NCBI GenBank assembly: GCA_036570545.1
Contig: DATCXZ010000273.1
Location: forward strand, 1 to 16,963
DNA length: 16,963 nucleotides
DNA from: Pelagibius sp036570545
GTDB lineage: Bacteria; Pseudomonadota; Alphaproteobacteria; Kiloniellales; Kiloniellaceae
Reading direction: 5' to 3'
Within the stretch, counting starts at the first letter, position 1, and each line of letters starts with the position of its first letter. Both the position numbers and the translations under genes were made by a program. Below the pieces are notes generated by a model. The model saw nothing but the letters and a program-made list of their open reading frames with translations. It made no database searches and had not been told where the DNA came from. Below, in pieces: positions 5,681 through 13,650 of the stretch.

Positions 5681-7273
5681 ATGAAAGATAACTGGGGGAA
5701 CAGGGTCATGCCGCTCACAAGGCGCAACTTTCTGGTGCAATCACTGGTCTTCGGCGGCGCGGTAGCCATGCCGGCCTGGGCCGGCAAGGTTCTCGCCGCA
5801 GACGACGGGGTGCTCAGGGCGCGCCTGTACAACGACGTCAACAGTCTCGATCCGGCCATCTACCAGAACGCCTACAATGTGGACGTCATGGGACTGATCT
5901 ATCCCAAGCTCATCGGCTACAAGCCGAATTCCGACAAGTGGGAATGGCAGCTGGAAGCGGCGGAGTCGATCGAGCAGATCGACGATACCCATATCCGCTT
6001 CAAGCTGAAGCCGGGCCTGCGCTGGAGCGGCGACTTCGGCGAGATCACCGCAGAGGACGTGAAATACTCCTTCGAGCGGGTGCTCGATCCGGCAATCGCC
6101 TCGCCCGTCGCCGGCGACTGGGGCCCGCTCAGCCACGTCGAACTCGAGGATAGCCACACGGGCGTGATCGTGCTGAAGGAGCCGTTCCAGCCGCTGTGGA
6201 CCGTGGCGCTGCCCTATGGCGTCGGCCATATCGTGTGCAAGAAGGCGGTCGAAGCTGCGGGCGGCGGGACGTTCGGCATGGTCCCGCCGAAGGCGTTCGG
6301 CGGCCCCTACAAGCTGAAGGAGTGGCGCGCCAACGAAGTTACGATCCTCGAGCGCAACGAGGCCTGGGCGGGGGAGCCGCCGGCGTTCGACGAGGTGCGC
6401 CTGCACCCGATCGCCGATCCTCAAGCCGGTGAGATCGCCTTCGAGGCCGGAGACGTGGACTACACCCAGCCGAGCGCGGCCTCGCTCCAGAGGTACAAGG
6501 ACAGCCCGCCGGCAAATGCCTCGGTCGCCGACTACCCGGCGCTGTTCTACGTCTGGGTGGGCATGAACACCGCACATCCGAAACTCTCGGACAAGAGGGT
6601 GCGCCAAGCCGTCCAACACGCCATAAACGTGCCGCTGATCATCGAAGCGGCCTATTTCGGCGTCGCCCCCACGGCGACAGGCATCATCGCGCCCGGCCTT
6701 CCCGGCCATCGTGAGGAAACCCTGGTGCCCCCGCAGGGCGATCCGGAGAAGGCCCGGGCGCTGCTTGCAGAAGCCGGTGTGAGCGACCTCGAGCTGACGC
6801 TGACGGTGCGCAATACCGCCACCTTTACCACGATCGGCCAGATCATTCAGGCCAATCTTCAGGACGTCGGCATCGCCTGCAAGCTCAACGTCCTCGACTC
6901 TGGCGCGTTCTGGATCGTCGGAATGGAATCGGAAGGCGAGCAGTGGAAGGATCTGCAGCTCGTCCTCAATCGCTTCTCGTCGCTGGCCGACCCCTACTAT
7001 GCCACTCAGTGGTTCATCACCGACCAGGTCGGCGAATGGAACTGGGAGCGTTTCAGCAACGATCGCTACGACGAGCTGCATCAGCAGGCGGTGCGCGAGA
7101 CCGACCTTGAGAAGCGCAGCGCCATGTACCGCGAGATGCAGGACTTGATGGAGGAGTCTGGCGCCTACCGCTTCATCACGCACGAGGTGAACGCGATCAT
7201 GTATCGCGACTTCGTCAAGCCGGCGGTTCGGCCTGACGGCATCGCTCTATACAACCACTTCCGCAAGGCGTGA
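5681..7273 (+). CDS. ABC transporter family 5 solute-binding protein (peptide/nickel type), Tat signal
   Basis: A 530-residue protein. ATG 5681 follows an excellent Shine-Dalgarno (GAGGAGG, 5-base gap), which decides it over the in-frame ATG at 5708. The N-terminus carries a twin-arginine motif LTRRNFL (12-18), a hydrophobic segment and a likely cleavage near residues 39-41 (KVLAADD), so export is by Tat rather than Sec. The mature part fits the SBP_bac_5 (DppA/OppA/NikA-like) fold: NDVNSLDPA near the start, ESIEQIDDTHIRFKLKPGLRWSG, ITAEDVKYSFERVLDP, GGPYKLKEW, then DKRVRQAVQHAI. It would capture a small peptide or other solute in the periplasm and hand it to the two permeases encoded next. 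It lies 39 bases after the hydrolase gene. Confidence 0.93.
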   Translation: MKDNWGNRVMPLTRRNFLVQSLVFGGAVAMPAWAGKVLAADDGVLRARLYNDVNSLDPAIYQNAYNVDVMGLIYPKLIGYKPNSDKWEWQLEAAESIEQIDDTHIRFKLKPGLRWSGDFGEITAEDVKYSFERVLDPAIASPVAGDWGPLSHVELEDSHTGVIVLKEPFQPLWTVALPYGVGHIVCKKAVEAAGGGTFGMVPPKAFGGPYKLKEWRANEVTILERNEAWAGEPPAFDEVRLHPIADPQAGEIAFEAGDVDYTQPSAASLQRYKDSPPANASVADYPALFYVWVGMNTAHPKLSDKRVRQAVQHAINVPLIIEAAYFGVAPTATGIIAPGLPGHREETLVPPQGDPEKARALLAEAGVSDLELTLTVRNTATFTTIGQIIQANLQDVGIACKLNVLDSGAFWIVGMESEGEQWKDLQLVLNRFSSLADPYYATQWFITDQVGEWNWERFSNDRYDELHQQAVRETDLEKRSAMYREMQDLMEESGAYRFITHEVNAIMYRDFVKPAVRPDGIALYNHFRKA

Positions 7274-7297
7274 GGCCGGCAGACGGGCGCCGGAACC

Positions 7298-8242
7298 ATG
7301 TGGCTCTATCTGGTTAGAAGAATGGTGCTCGCCATCGCCATCGTGGCGGTGGCTGTCACCCTGCTCTTCACAATGATACACATGGTCCCGGGCGACCCGG
7401 CGACCATAATGCTGGGACCGCGCGCCACGCCGGAGCTGCGCGAGGCCCTGCGTCTTCGCCTCGGCCTTGACGAGCCCTTTGTCGTGCAGGTGGGCTCGTT
7501 CTTCCTCAGCGTGCTGACCGGCGATCTCGGAATCGACATCGTCCGTGATCAGCCGGTCGCCGACATCGTCCTGCGCCAGCTGCCCTACACGGTCGCCCTG
7601 GTGCTGAGCGCCATCGGCTGGGCCACCCTCGTCGGCATCCCTCTCGGCTGCTTCTCCGCCATTCGCCGCAATAGCCTCGCGGACAAGCTGATCGCGGTGC
7701 TGTCGGTCAGCTTCATCGCGATTCCCTACTTCGTCATCTCCATCTACACGCTGCTGATCTTTGCCGTAATGCTGCAGTGGTTCCCGGCGATCGGCGTCGG
7801 CGAGCAGGGCGACATCGGCAGCCAGATCCGGCATCTGGTGCTACCGGCCTTTGCCGTCGGCATCAGCTGGGTCGGCTACATCGCCCGGATGGTGCGCGCC
7901 TCGATGCTGGAAGTGCTGGGCGAGAGCCACGTCCGCACGGCGCGCGCCTTCGGCCTTTCGGAATGGCGTATCACCTTCCGCTATGCGCTGCCTATCGCCG
8001 TGCTTCCGACGGTCACCATTCTCGGCGTCGGCATCGGTTACCTCATCTCCTCGGCGGTCTTCGCCGAGATCGTGTTCTCCCGCCCGGGCATCGGCAGCCT
8101 GATCTACGAGGCCGTGGGCCAGCGCAACTATCCCGTCGTCATGGGAGGCGTGCTGATCACGACTGTTTTGTTCGTGGTCTCCACCACCATCGCCGACCTC
8201 GTCAACGCCGCGCTCGACCCGCGCATCAGGGAGAAGCTGTGA
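7298..8242 (+). CDS. ABC transporter permease, DppB-like
   Basis: 314 residues, a normal length. There is an N-terminal membrane helix (about 9-28) ending in the family motif FTMIHMVPGDPA (24-35), then a periplasmic loop. Roughly five further helices lie at about 98-120, 132-160, 180-199, 235-258 and 281-303. The cytoplasmic coupling loop is EVLGESHVRTARAFGLSEWRI (205-225), the EAA-like segment that contacts an ATPase. The protein ends with NAALDPRIREKL as usual. It starts 24 bases after the binding-protein gene with only a weak Shine-Dalgarno (GGCGCCGGAACC), so translational coupling is likely. Confidence 0.93.
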   Translation: MWLYLVRRMVLAIAIVAVAVTLLFTMIHMVPGDPATIMLGPRATPELREALRLRLGLDEPFVVQVGSFFLSVLTGDLGIDIVRDQPVADIVLRQLPYTVALVLSAIGWATLVGIPLGCFSAIRRNSLADKLIAVLSVSFIAIPYFVISIYTLLIFAVMLQWFPAIGVGEQGDIGSQIRHLVLPAFAVGISWVGYIARMVRASMLEVLGESHVRTARAFGLSEWRITFRYALPIAVLPTVTILGVGIGYLISSAVFAEIVFSRPGIGSLIYEAVGQRNYPVVMGGVLITTVLFVVSTTIADLVNAALDPRIREKL

Positions 8243-9129
8243 TGGCGGCGACCGAGACCACACCCATCACCAAGCCGCGGCTGCCCGGCTCCTTCGAGAT
8301 CGCCTTTCGCCTGCTGTTGGCCAACCCGCTCGGGCTCTTCGGCCTCTGCGCCGTCGTTCTCATCGTTCTGACGGTCATCCTGGCGCCTTGGCTGGCTCCC
8401 TATGATCCGATCCGCATCATGGTCGGCCCGCGCCTCGCGCCGCCCTCCCTCGATCACTTCCTGGGCACCGACCAGCTCGGCCGCGATGTCTTCTCGCGGG
8501 TCCTGGTCGGGGGACGGATCGCGCTCCTGGTGGCGCTGGCATCGATCGGCGCGGCACTTACGCTCGGCCTGGCGCTCGGTCTTGCCGCGGGCTTTGGGCC
8601 GCGCTGGCTCGACAATGCGATCATGCTCCTCTTCGATACGGTGCGCTCCTTTCCCGTCGTCATCTTCGGCCTTGCCACCGTCACCGTCGTCGGCCCGAGC
8701 CTCGCTACCATCATCTTTATCGTTGTGGTCACCTCCATCCCGACTTTCGGCCGGGTCGCGCGCACCCAAACGATGGCGATCCGCAACGACGAGTTCATCG
8801 TGGCCGAGACGGCGATGGGAGCCGGCGCCCCGCGCATCGTCGCCGTCCACATTCTCCCTAACATCATCGGGCCACTGCTCATCCTGGCCTCCATGGACAT
8901 CCCGGTCGTCATCACCATCGAGGCGGGTCTCAGCTTCCTCGGCGTCGGCGTGCCGCCGCCGGCGCCAAGCTGGGGCTCCATTCTGAGCGACGGCTTCTCC
9001 TATATCCGCAATACTCCCTGGCCGGTGATCGCCGGCGGCATTCCGCTGATCCTGACGACTCTCGCCTTCACCTTCCTCGGCGAGGCATTGCGGGACATCT
9101 TCGACCCCAAGCTGAGGAAGGACGCGTGA
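8242..9129 (+). CDS. ABC transporter permease, DppC-like
   Basis: 295 residues from ATG 8242, whose A is the last base of the previous stop (TGATG). A longer open frame begins upstream inside the DppB-like gene, but only this start gives the usual N-terminus. The features are canonical: first helix about 27-50 ending in LAPYDP (51-56), periplasmic LGTDQLGRDVFSRVL (74-88), EAA-like loop EFIVAETAMGAGAPRIVAVHILPN (read as 184-207), SFLGVGVPPPAPSWG (231-245) and terminal LRDIFDPKLRKDA. It pairs with the DppB-like protein to form the membrane channel. Confidence 0.94.
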   Translation: MAATETTPITKPRLPGSFEIAFRLLLANPLGLFGLCAVVLIVLTVILAPWLAPYDPIRIMVGPRLAPPSLDHFLGTDQLGRDVFSRVLVGGRIALLVALASIGAALTLGLALGLAAGFGPRWLDNAIMLLFDTVRSFPVVIFGLATVTVVGPSLATIIFIVVVTSIPTFGRVARTQTMAIRNDEFIVAETAMGAGAPRIVAVHILPNIIGPLLILASMDIPVVITIEAGLSFLGVGVPPPAPSWGSILSDGFSYIRNTPWPVIAGGIPLILTTLAFTFLGEALRDIFDPKLRKDA

Positions 9130-10118
9130 TGCCGGCGGACAAGCACGACGGCATTCTCCAGATCCGCGACCTTTCGCTCGCTTTTCGCACGCCGGCCGGC
9201 CGGCTCAAGGTCCTGCGCGATATATCGCTCGATCTCGGCCGCGGTCGTATTCTCGGCATTGTCGGGGAGTCGGGCTGCGGCAAGTCGACCCTTATCTCGA
9301 CCGTCATGCGGCTGCTGCCGGCCAACGCCGAGGTGACCCACGGCGAGATCCTCTTTAATGGCAATGATCTCCTGCGGAAGAGCGAGGCGGAAATGCGGGC
9401 GCTGCGGGGCGGCCGCATCTCGATGGTCTTCCAGGACCCGATGACGTCGCTGAACCCCGTTCTATCCATCGGCCGCCAGATGATCGACATCCAGCATCGG
9501 GAACGGCGCTCGCTGCGCGAGAAGCGCGAACGCGCCGCCGACATGCTGGCGCGCGTCGGCATCCCTGACGCCACGTCGCGGCTCTCGGCCTATCCGCACC
9601 AGTTCTCGGGCGGCATGCGCCAGCGCATCGCCATTGCCATGGCCCTGATGGCCGAGCCGGACCTGCTCATCGCCGACGAGCCCACGACTGCGCTCGACGC
9701 CACGCTTGAAGTGCAGATCGTCGGCCTCCTGGAACGGCTGCAGGAGGACTTCGGCTGCTCGATCATCTTCGTGACCCACCATCTCGGAGTGGTGGCAGAG
9801 CTCTGCCAGGACGTGGTGGTGATGTATGCCGGCGAGGTCGCCGAGAGCGGCAGCGTGCGCGATGTCTTCCACCGCCCGGCGCACCCCTACACGGAAATGC
9901 TGCTCCGCTCGGACCCCGGGCGCATCCATGAGCGCACCCGGCAGCTTCCTACCATCCCGGGCGAGATTCCGAGTCTGATCGACCTGCCCGAGGGCTGCGT
10001 CTTCCGGCCGCGCTGCCCGAAGGCCTTCGACCGCTGCTTCGTGGCACCGCCGGCCTACGAGGCCGGCCACGATCACCATGCAACCTGTCATCTTCTGGCA
10101 CGCGAGACCGTGGCATGA
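9129..10118 (+). CDS. ABC transporter ATP-binding protein, DppD/OppD-like
   Basis: 329 residues from ATG 9129, preceded by AGGAAGGA; a GTG one codon earlier (9126) is also possible. Nucleotide-binding motifs are all present: Walker A GESGCGKST (46-54), Q-loop Gln102 in VFQDPMTSLNP, signature FSGGMRQ (159-165), Walker B LLIADEP (179-185) and H-loop His217. The C-terminal oligo_HPY region has the paired cysteines in GCVFRPRCPKAFDRC. It powers the importer together with the next gene's ATPase as a heterodimer. The gene overlaps its neighbours at both ends (1 base and 4 bases). Confidence 0.94.
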   Translation: MPADKHDGILQIRDLSLAFRTPAGRLKVLRDISLDLGRGRILGIVGESGCGKSTLISTVMRLLPANAEVTHGEILFNGNDLLRKSEAEMRALRGGRISMVFQDPMTSLNPVLSIGRQMIDIQHRERRSLREKRERAADMLARVGIPDATSRLSAYPHQFSGGMRQRIAIAMALMAEPDLLIADEPTTALDATLEVQIVGLLERLQEDFGCSIIFVTHHLGVVAELCQDVVVMYAGEVAESGSVRDVFHRPAHPYTEMLLRSDPGRIHERTRQLPTIPGEIPSLIDLPEGCVFRPRCPKAFDRCFVAPPAYEAGHDHHATCHLLARETVA

Positions 10119-11122
10119 GCGCGCTCCTTGAGGTGCGCGACCTCACGGTGCGCTTCCGCTCAAAAACGGCGCTGCGCGCCCTGGTCGAGCGCGATCGCCA
10201 TCCATGGATCGAAGCGGTCTGCGATGTCTCGTTCAGTATCGGCGAAGGCGAGACGATGGCGCTGGTCGGCGAGTCCGGCTCGGGCAAGACGACCCTGGCA
10301 CGGGCCATCATCGGCCTGGTGGAGCCGGCGGCAGGATCGATCCGCTTTTCCGGGTGCGAGATCGGCGCGCTGTCGCGCGGCGAGATGAAACGAGTCCGTC
10401 ACGACATGGCCATGATGTTTCAGGACCCCAGGGGCTCCCTAAGCCCGCGCCTCGCCGTGCGGCAGTTGATCACCGAGCCCTACCGCATCCACGACCTGAA
10501 GCGGCGCGACCTGGACGCGGAATGCCGGCGGCTGCTGGGCCTTGTCGGCTTGCCAGCCGAGTTCGGTGAGCGCTACCCGCACCAGCTTTCCGGCGGCCAG
10601 GCCCGGCGCGTCGGGATCGCCCGCGCTCTCGCGCTCGATCCCAAGCTGATACTGGCCGACGAGCCGACGGCCGGGCTCGATGTATCGGTGCAAGGCGAGG
10701 TTTTGAACCTGCTGGCGAGACTGCAGGACGAGATCGGCCTGTCGATCCTGATGGTGACGCACAATCTCAACGTGGTGCGTCATGTTGCAGACCGGGTCGC
10801 CATCATGTACCTCGGCCGTTTCGTGGAAACAGGGCCGACCGAGGACGTTTTTCGTCAGCCACGCCACCCCTACACAGCGGCTCTCCTGTCAGCAAATCCA
10901 GAGTCCGACCCGGATGCCAGGATGGCGCGCATCGAGCTTCAGGGCGATGTTCCGAGCCTCCTCAAGCGACCCTCCGGCTGCGAGTTCCACACCCGCTGCT
11001 TTCGCGTCCAGGCTACCTGCCGTGACGTCGTGCCTGCTAGGGGCGCGGCAGGTCGACAAGACTTCACCTGCCACTTCCCGCTATCCGATGAGCTGAGCAT
11101 CACCGCCAGGCGCAAAGGGTAG
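10115..11122 (+). CDS. ABC transporter ATP-binding protein, DppF/OppF-like
   Basis: 335 residues starting in the ATGA overlap with the preceding stop. Walker A is GESGSGKTT (52-60), the Q-loop lies in MFQDPRGSLSP, the signature is LSGGQARR (158-165), Walker B LILADEP (178-184) and the switch histidine His216. The insertion before Walker A (ALRALVERDRHPWIEAVCDVSF) is typical for the DppF side of the pair. The oligo_HPY tail is GCEFHTRCF. This is the last gene of cluster 1; no good intrinsic terminator is visible after its stop. Confidence 0.94.
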   Translation: MSALLEVRDLTVRFRSKTALRALVERDRHPWIEAVCDVSFSIGEGETMALVGESGSGKTTLARAIIGLVEPAAGSIRFSGCEIGALSRGEMKRVRHDMAMMFQDPRGSLSPRLAVRQLITEPYRIHDLKRRDLDAECRRLLGLVGLPAEFGERYPHQLSGGQARRVGIARALALDPKLILADEPTAGLDVSVQGEVLNLLARLQDEIGLSILMVTHNLNVVRHVADRVAIMYLGRFVETGPTEDVFRQPRHPYTAALLSANPESDPDARMARIELQGDVPSLLKRPSGCEFHTRCFRVQATCRDVVPARGAAGRQDFTCHFPLSDELSITARRKG

Positions 11123-11232
11123 ACTGGGTCGCCGTCGTCCAAGACGATCTCGGGCAGCTCAGCACGTGCCCAAATTCAGACATTCGGGCCCTCACGACGA
11201 ACGCTTCTAAGCTGCTGCAATTACGGGAAAAT

Positions 11233-11280
11233 TGGCGCGCCCGGCAAGACTTGAACCTGCGACCCCATGCTTAGAAGGCC
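11233..11280 (-). pseudogene. 3' half of a tRNA-Arg (anticodon UCU), partial
   Basis: Read on the minus strand, CCTTCTAAGCA contains the anticodon loop CTTCTAA with anticodon TCT. A T arm GCAGG-TTCAAGT-CTTGC (11260-11244), the 3' acceptor strand CGGGCGC, discriminator G and CCA (11235-11233) follow. The 5' half that should precede it (GCGCCCG and the D arm) is absent. Instead there is unrelated sequence, and the anticodon stem pairs only imperfectly (CGGGC with GCATG). A 3' tRNA fragment without its 5' half is the usual mark left at the far end of an element integrated in that tRNA gene. In this orientation the intact gene would be expected to the right of this site. Confidence 0.75.
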
Positions 11281-11467
11281 CGCGTACTCCGCGGATTTCT
11301 GCAGTTTTTCAGACACCGCGCTGCTAACAGATGCGCAGAAATGCTAGGGATGGCGTCGTGGGGAAAGCGAAAATGCCTTTCAGAGGCCGCAGTCGGTAGC
11401 CCGTCCATAGTCGCACGCAAACCTCTGCAAGATAAAGCAACAAGGCCGTCCGCGCCATCCCGGCACT

Positions 11468-11647
11468 ATGACTACGGCCGTGCAGGATGACGAAAGTGCG
11501 GAAACTGTCGCGTCCGGGGAAGTCGCCTCGCGCGTCGAGAGCATTTTGAAGGCACTGCAGCAGTCGCACGACGATAAGGCGTCGCGTTCGACGAGGAAAG
11601 CCAGGACTTCGAGGAAGGCAGGACTTCACCCCCAGCACCAGCGTTGA
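11468..11647 (+). CDS. Small hypothetical ORF (59 aa), doubtful
   Basis: ATG 11468 opens a 59-residue frame starting MTTAVQDDESAETVASGEV, with an acidic N-terminal third, a short helical-looking middle (SRVESILKALQQS) and a basic tail (STRKARTSRKAG). I do not recognise it. No Shine-Dalgarno precedes the ATG and no promoter is evident. It may be a chance frame or the start of a broken gene. It is listed only because its composition looks more protein-like than the other frames in this gap. Confidence 0.2.
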   Translation: MTTAVQDDESAETVASGEVASRVESILKALQQSHDDKASRSTRKARTSRKAGLHPQHQR

Positions 11648-11908
11648 AGTCATGGCAACGTCTGCGTCTACGCAATGCGAACGGGCCGTCGTGTAATGAT
11701 TTGTGACGGTCGGTATAAGTGGTTCGTCCGGAACTGCGTGATGGACAGAGCGACATCTGTTGCGGCTTGACCGAGTCCCCGTGGAGCAGGCAGCCGACAA
11801 GAGCCCGAGATCTGCCCGGATGGTGCAGTCGGATGACAGGTCCGCTGGCACTGAGCTAAGAACGGCGGTACCATTCGGACGACCATTCGCGTTAACTGCG
11901 ATCGTAGA

Positions 11909-11931
11909 CGGCCGGCGACAGAAGCCGGCCG
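11909..11931 (+). promoter_or_regulatory. Stem-loop in the 5' leader of cluster 2
   Basis: CGGCCGGC (11909-11916) and GCCGGCCG (11924-11931) form a perfect 8-bp GC-only stem with a 7-base loop GACAGAA. It ends 3 bases before the Shine-Dalgarno AGGAGG (11935-11940) of the following gene. No U-tract follows, so it is not an ordinary terminator. It could stabilise the mRNA, affect initiation, or be a palindromic protein site. Confidence 0.5.
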
Positions 11932-11946
11932 CACAGGAGGGCGGCA

Positions 11947-13629
11947 GTGCCACGTCTGAAGCAGCATCCTTACATCCCGACCCTGATCCAGCAGTTCGCC
12001 GATAAGCAGGTGGGGAGGCGCGATTTCTTGCGCACTGCGACCCTGCTTGGCATGTCTGCCGCATCGGCCTACGGCCTTGTTGGAAGGTTCGACGGACTGG
12101 CCGGCCCGGTCCGCGCCCAGGAAGCCAAGCCGAAGGGCGGCACTCTGCGACTCAGCACCACGGTCTACGACGTGAAGTCACCGGCCACCGCCTCTACGAC
12201 AGCCCATCCGCTGATCTACGCCCAGGTCGTCGAACACTTGACGCGAACCGGCGCCGACAACGTGACGCGGCCTCATCTGCTGCAGTCCTGGTCGGCTTCG
12301 GCAGACCTCAAGACCTGGGATCTGAAGATCCGGCCGGGCATCAAATGGCATTCTGGACGCCCCTTCGGCGCCGACGACGTGATCTGGAACCTGACCCGCC
12401 TGCTGAGCGACGACGCCGGCTCCTCCATGCTCGGCCTGATGAAGGGATACATGCTGAACGAGGTCGACACCGGCCAGGTCGACGAAAGCGGAGAGAAAAT
12501 CATCCGGCATGAACTGTGGGACACAAACGCCATTGAGAAGGTGGACGACCTGACCGTCCGCCTCAAACTCAAGGCGCCGCAGCTCGCCGTGCCGGAGCAC
12601 CTGTTTCATTACCCCGCCGTCATGCTCGATCCGGCCGAAGGCGGCGTCTTCGGGCCCGGCGCCAACGGCACCGGGGCCTACACCATGACGGAGATCGAAG
12701 TCTCGCGCCGCGCCGTTCTGGAGGCAGTGCCGGACTATTGGGGCGAGGGTCCCTACCTCGATCGCATCGAGTTCATCGACGTCGGCGGCAATGAGCAGGC
12801 CATCGTCAATGCGCTGGCCTCCAAGCAGGTGGACGGCGCCTTTCAGATCCTGCCGGATTTCTTCCCCGTGCTGCAGCGGGCCGAGCACCTGGCCTACTAC
12901 GAGGTCACCACGGCGGACACCTCGGTCACCCGCATGAACGTCACCCACAAGCCCTTCGACGACCCGCGGGTGCGGCTCGCCTTCCGCCTTGCGATCGACC
13001 CGGCCAAGGCAAGCGCGGTCACGCACGGACCTTTCTCGACGCCGGCCGAGCATCACCACGTCTCACCGATCCACCCGGAATATGCCAAGCTCGCACCCTG
13101 GCGGCGCGACCCGGCGCGGGCCAAAGCGCTGCTTGCCGAGGCTGGCTACCCGGATGGCGTCGACGTCGAGCTGACCATCCAACAGAACCCGCCGCATCAT
13201 CTGCGCCATGCCACGGCGCTGGCAGCGATGTGGAAGGAGGCCGGCATCCGCGCCGCCATCAAGGTGGTGCCCAATGCCCAGTACTGGAACGTCTGGCTGA
13301 CTGCGCCGCTTGGCGCCACCGTCTGGGCCCATCGCCCGCTCGGCGTCATCAACCTGGCGCTGGCCTATCGCACGGGTGTGCCCTGGAATGAAAGCAGCTA
13401 CACCAATCCGACCTTCGATCGCCTGCTGGACGAGGCGGAATCCATGCCCGACCCGAATGTGCGTCGCGAGAAGATGGCCGAGATCGAACAGCTGATGCAG
13501 GATGACGGGCCCATCGTGCAGACCTACTGGACGAAGCTCTTCACCTTCTACGACAAACGCGTGGTCGGCTTTGGCATGCACCCGACCTACAGTGTGTTCT
13601 GCCACGAGCTGGCGATCCGTCAGGCATGA
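11947..13629 (+). CDS. ABC transporter family 5 solute-binding protein, Tat signal (cluster 2)
   Basis: 560 residues from GTG 11947, which has a strong AGGAGG with a 6-base gap; this is clearly the start. A Tat motif GRRDFLRTATLLG (23-35) precedes a hydrophobic stretch and a likely cleavage near PVRAQEA (residues 55-60). The N-region ahead of the motif is long (22 residues). The mature part fits SBP_bac_5: LKTWDLKIRPGIKWHSG, FGADDVIWNLTRLL, NGTGAYTMTEIE and DDPRVRLAFRLAID. It presumably feeds the permeases encoded next. It is clearly different in sequence and length from the cluster 1 binding protein, so the two likely serve different solutes. The substrate is unknown. Confidence 0.93.
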   Translation: MPRLKQHPYIPTLIQQFADKQVGRRDFLRTATLLGMSAASAYGLVGRFDGLAGPVRAQEAKPKGGTLRLSTTVYDVKSPATASTTAHPLIYAQVVEHLTRTGADNVTRPHLLQSWSASADLKTWDLKIRPGIKWHSGRPFGADDVIWNLTRLLSDDAGSSMLGLMKGYMLNEVDTGQVDESGEKIIRHELWDTNAIEKVDDLTVRLKLKAPQLAVPEHLFHYPAVMLDPAEGGVFGPGANGTGAYTMTEIEVSRRAVLEAVPDYWGEGPYLDRIEFIDVGGNEQAIVNALASKQVDGAFQILPDFFPVLQRAEHLAYYEVTTADTSVTRMNVTHKPFDDPRVRLAFRLAIDPAKASAVTHGPFSTPAEHHHVSPIHPEYAKLAPWRRDPARAKALLAEAGYPDGVDVELTIQQNPPHHLRHATALAAMWKEAGIRAAIKVVPNAQYWNVWLTAPLGATVWAHRPLGVINLALAYRTGVPWNESSYTNPTFDRLLDEAESMPDPNVRREKMAEIEQLMQDDGPIVQTYWTKLFTFYDKRVVGFGMHPTYSVFCHELAIRQA

Positions 13630-13650
13630 CGCGGCCATTCGCCTGGTGAC

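Larger units (their letters stand above)
11123..11946. other. 824-bp gene-poor gap between the two importer clusters
   Basis: No gene of convincing quality is visible on either strand, and overlapping open frames here read as low-complexity or shuffled protein. The gap holds the half tRNA-Arg (11233-11280), one weak 59-codon frame (11468-11647), a pair of ACCATTCG direct repeats (11870-11877 and 11882-11889) and the leader stem-loop before cluster 2. Base composition is less extreme in GC than the flanking genes, as expected for decayed or intergenic DNA. Confidence 0.6.

Noticed and set aside
7777..9129. 450-residue version of the cluster 1 DppC-like permease
   Set aside because: The extra N-terminal 155 residues are an out-of-frame reading of the upstream permease gene; ATG 8242 gives the normal protein.
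11123..11160. Possible intrinsic terminator after cluster 1
   Set aside because: Only very short pairings (CGTC/GACG) and no T-run are present.
11690..11770. 24-codon frame beginning MICDGRYKWFV, vaguely like a sulfatase C-terminus
   Set aside because: Too short and too weak a resemblance to support any family.
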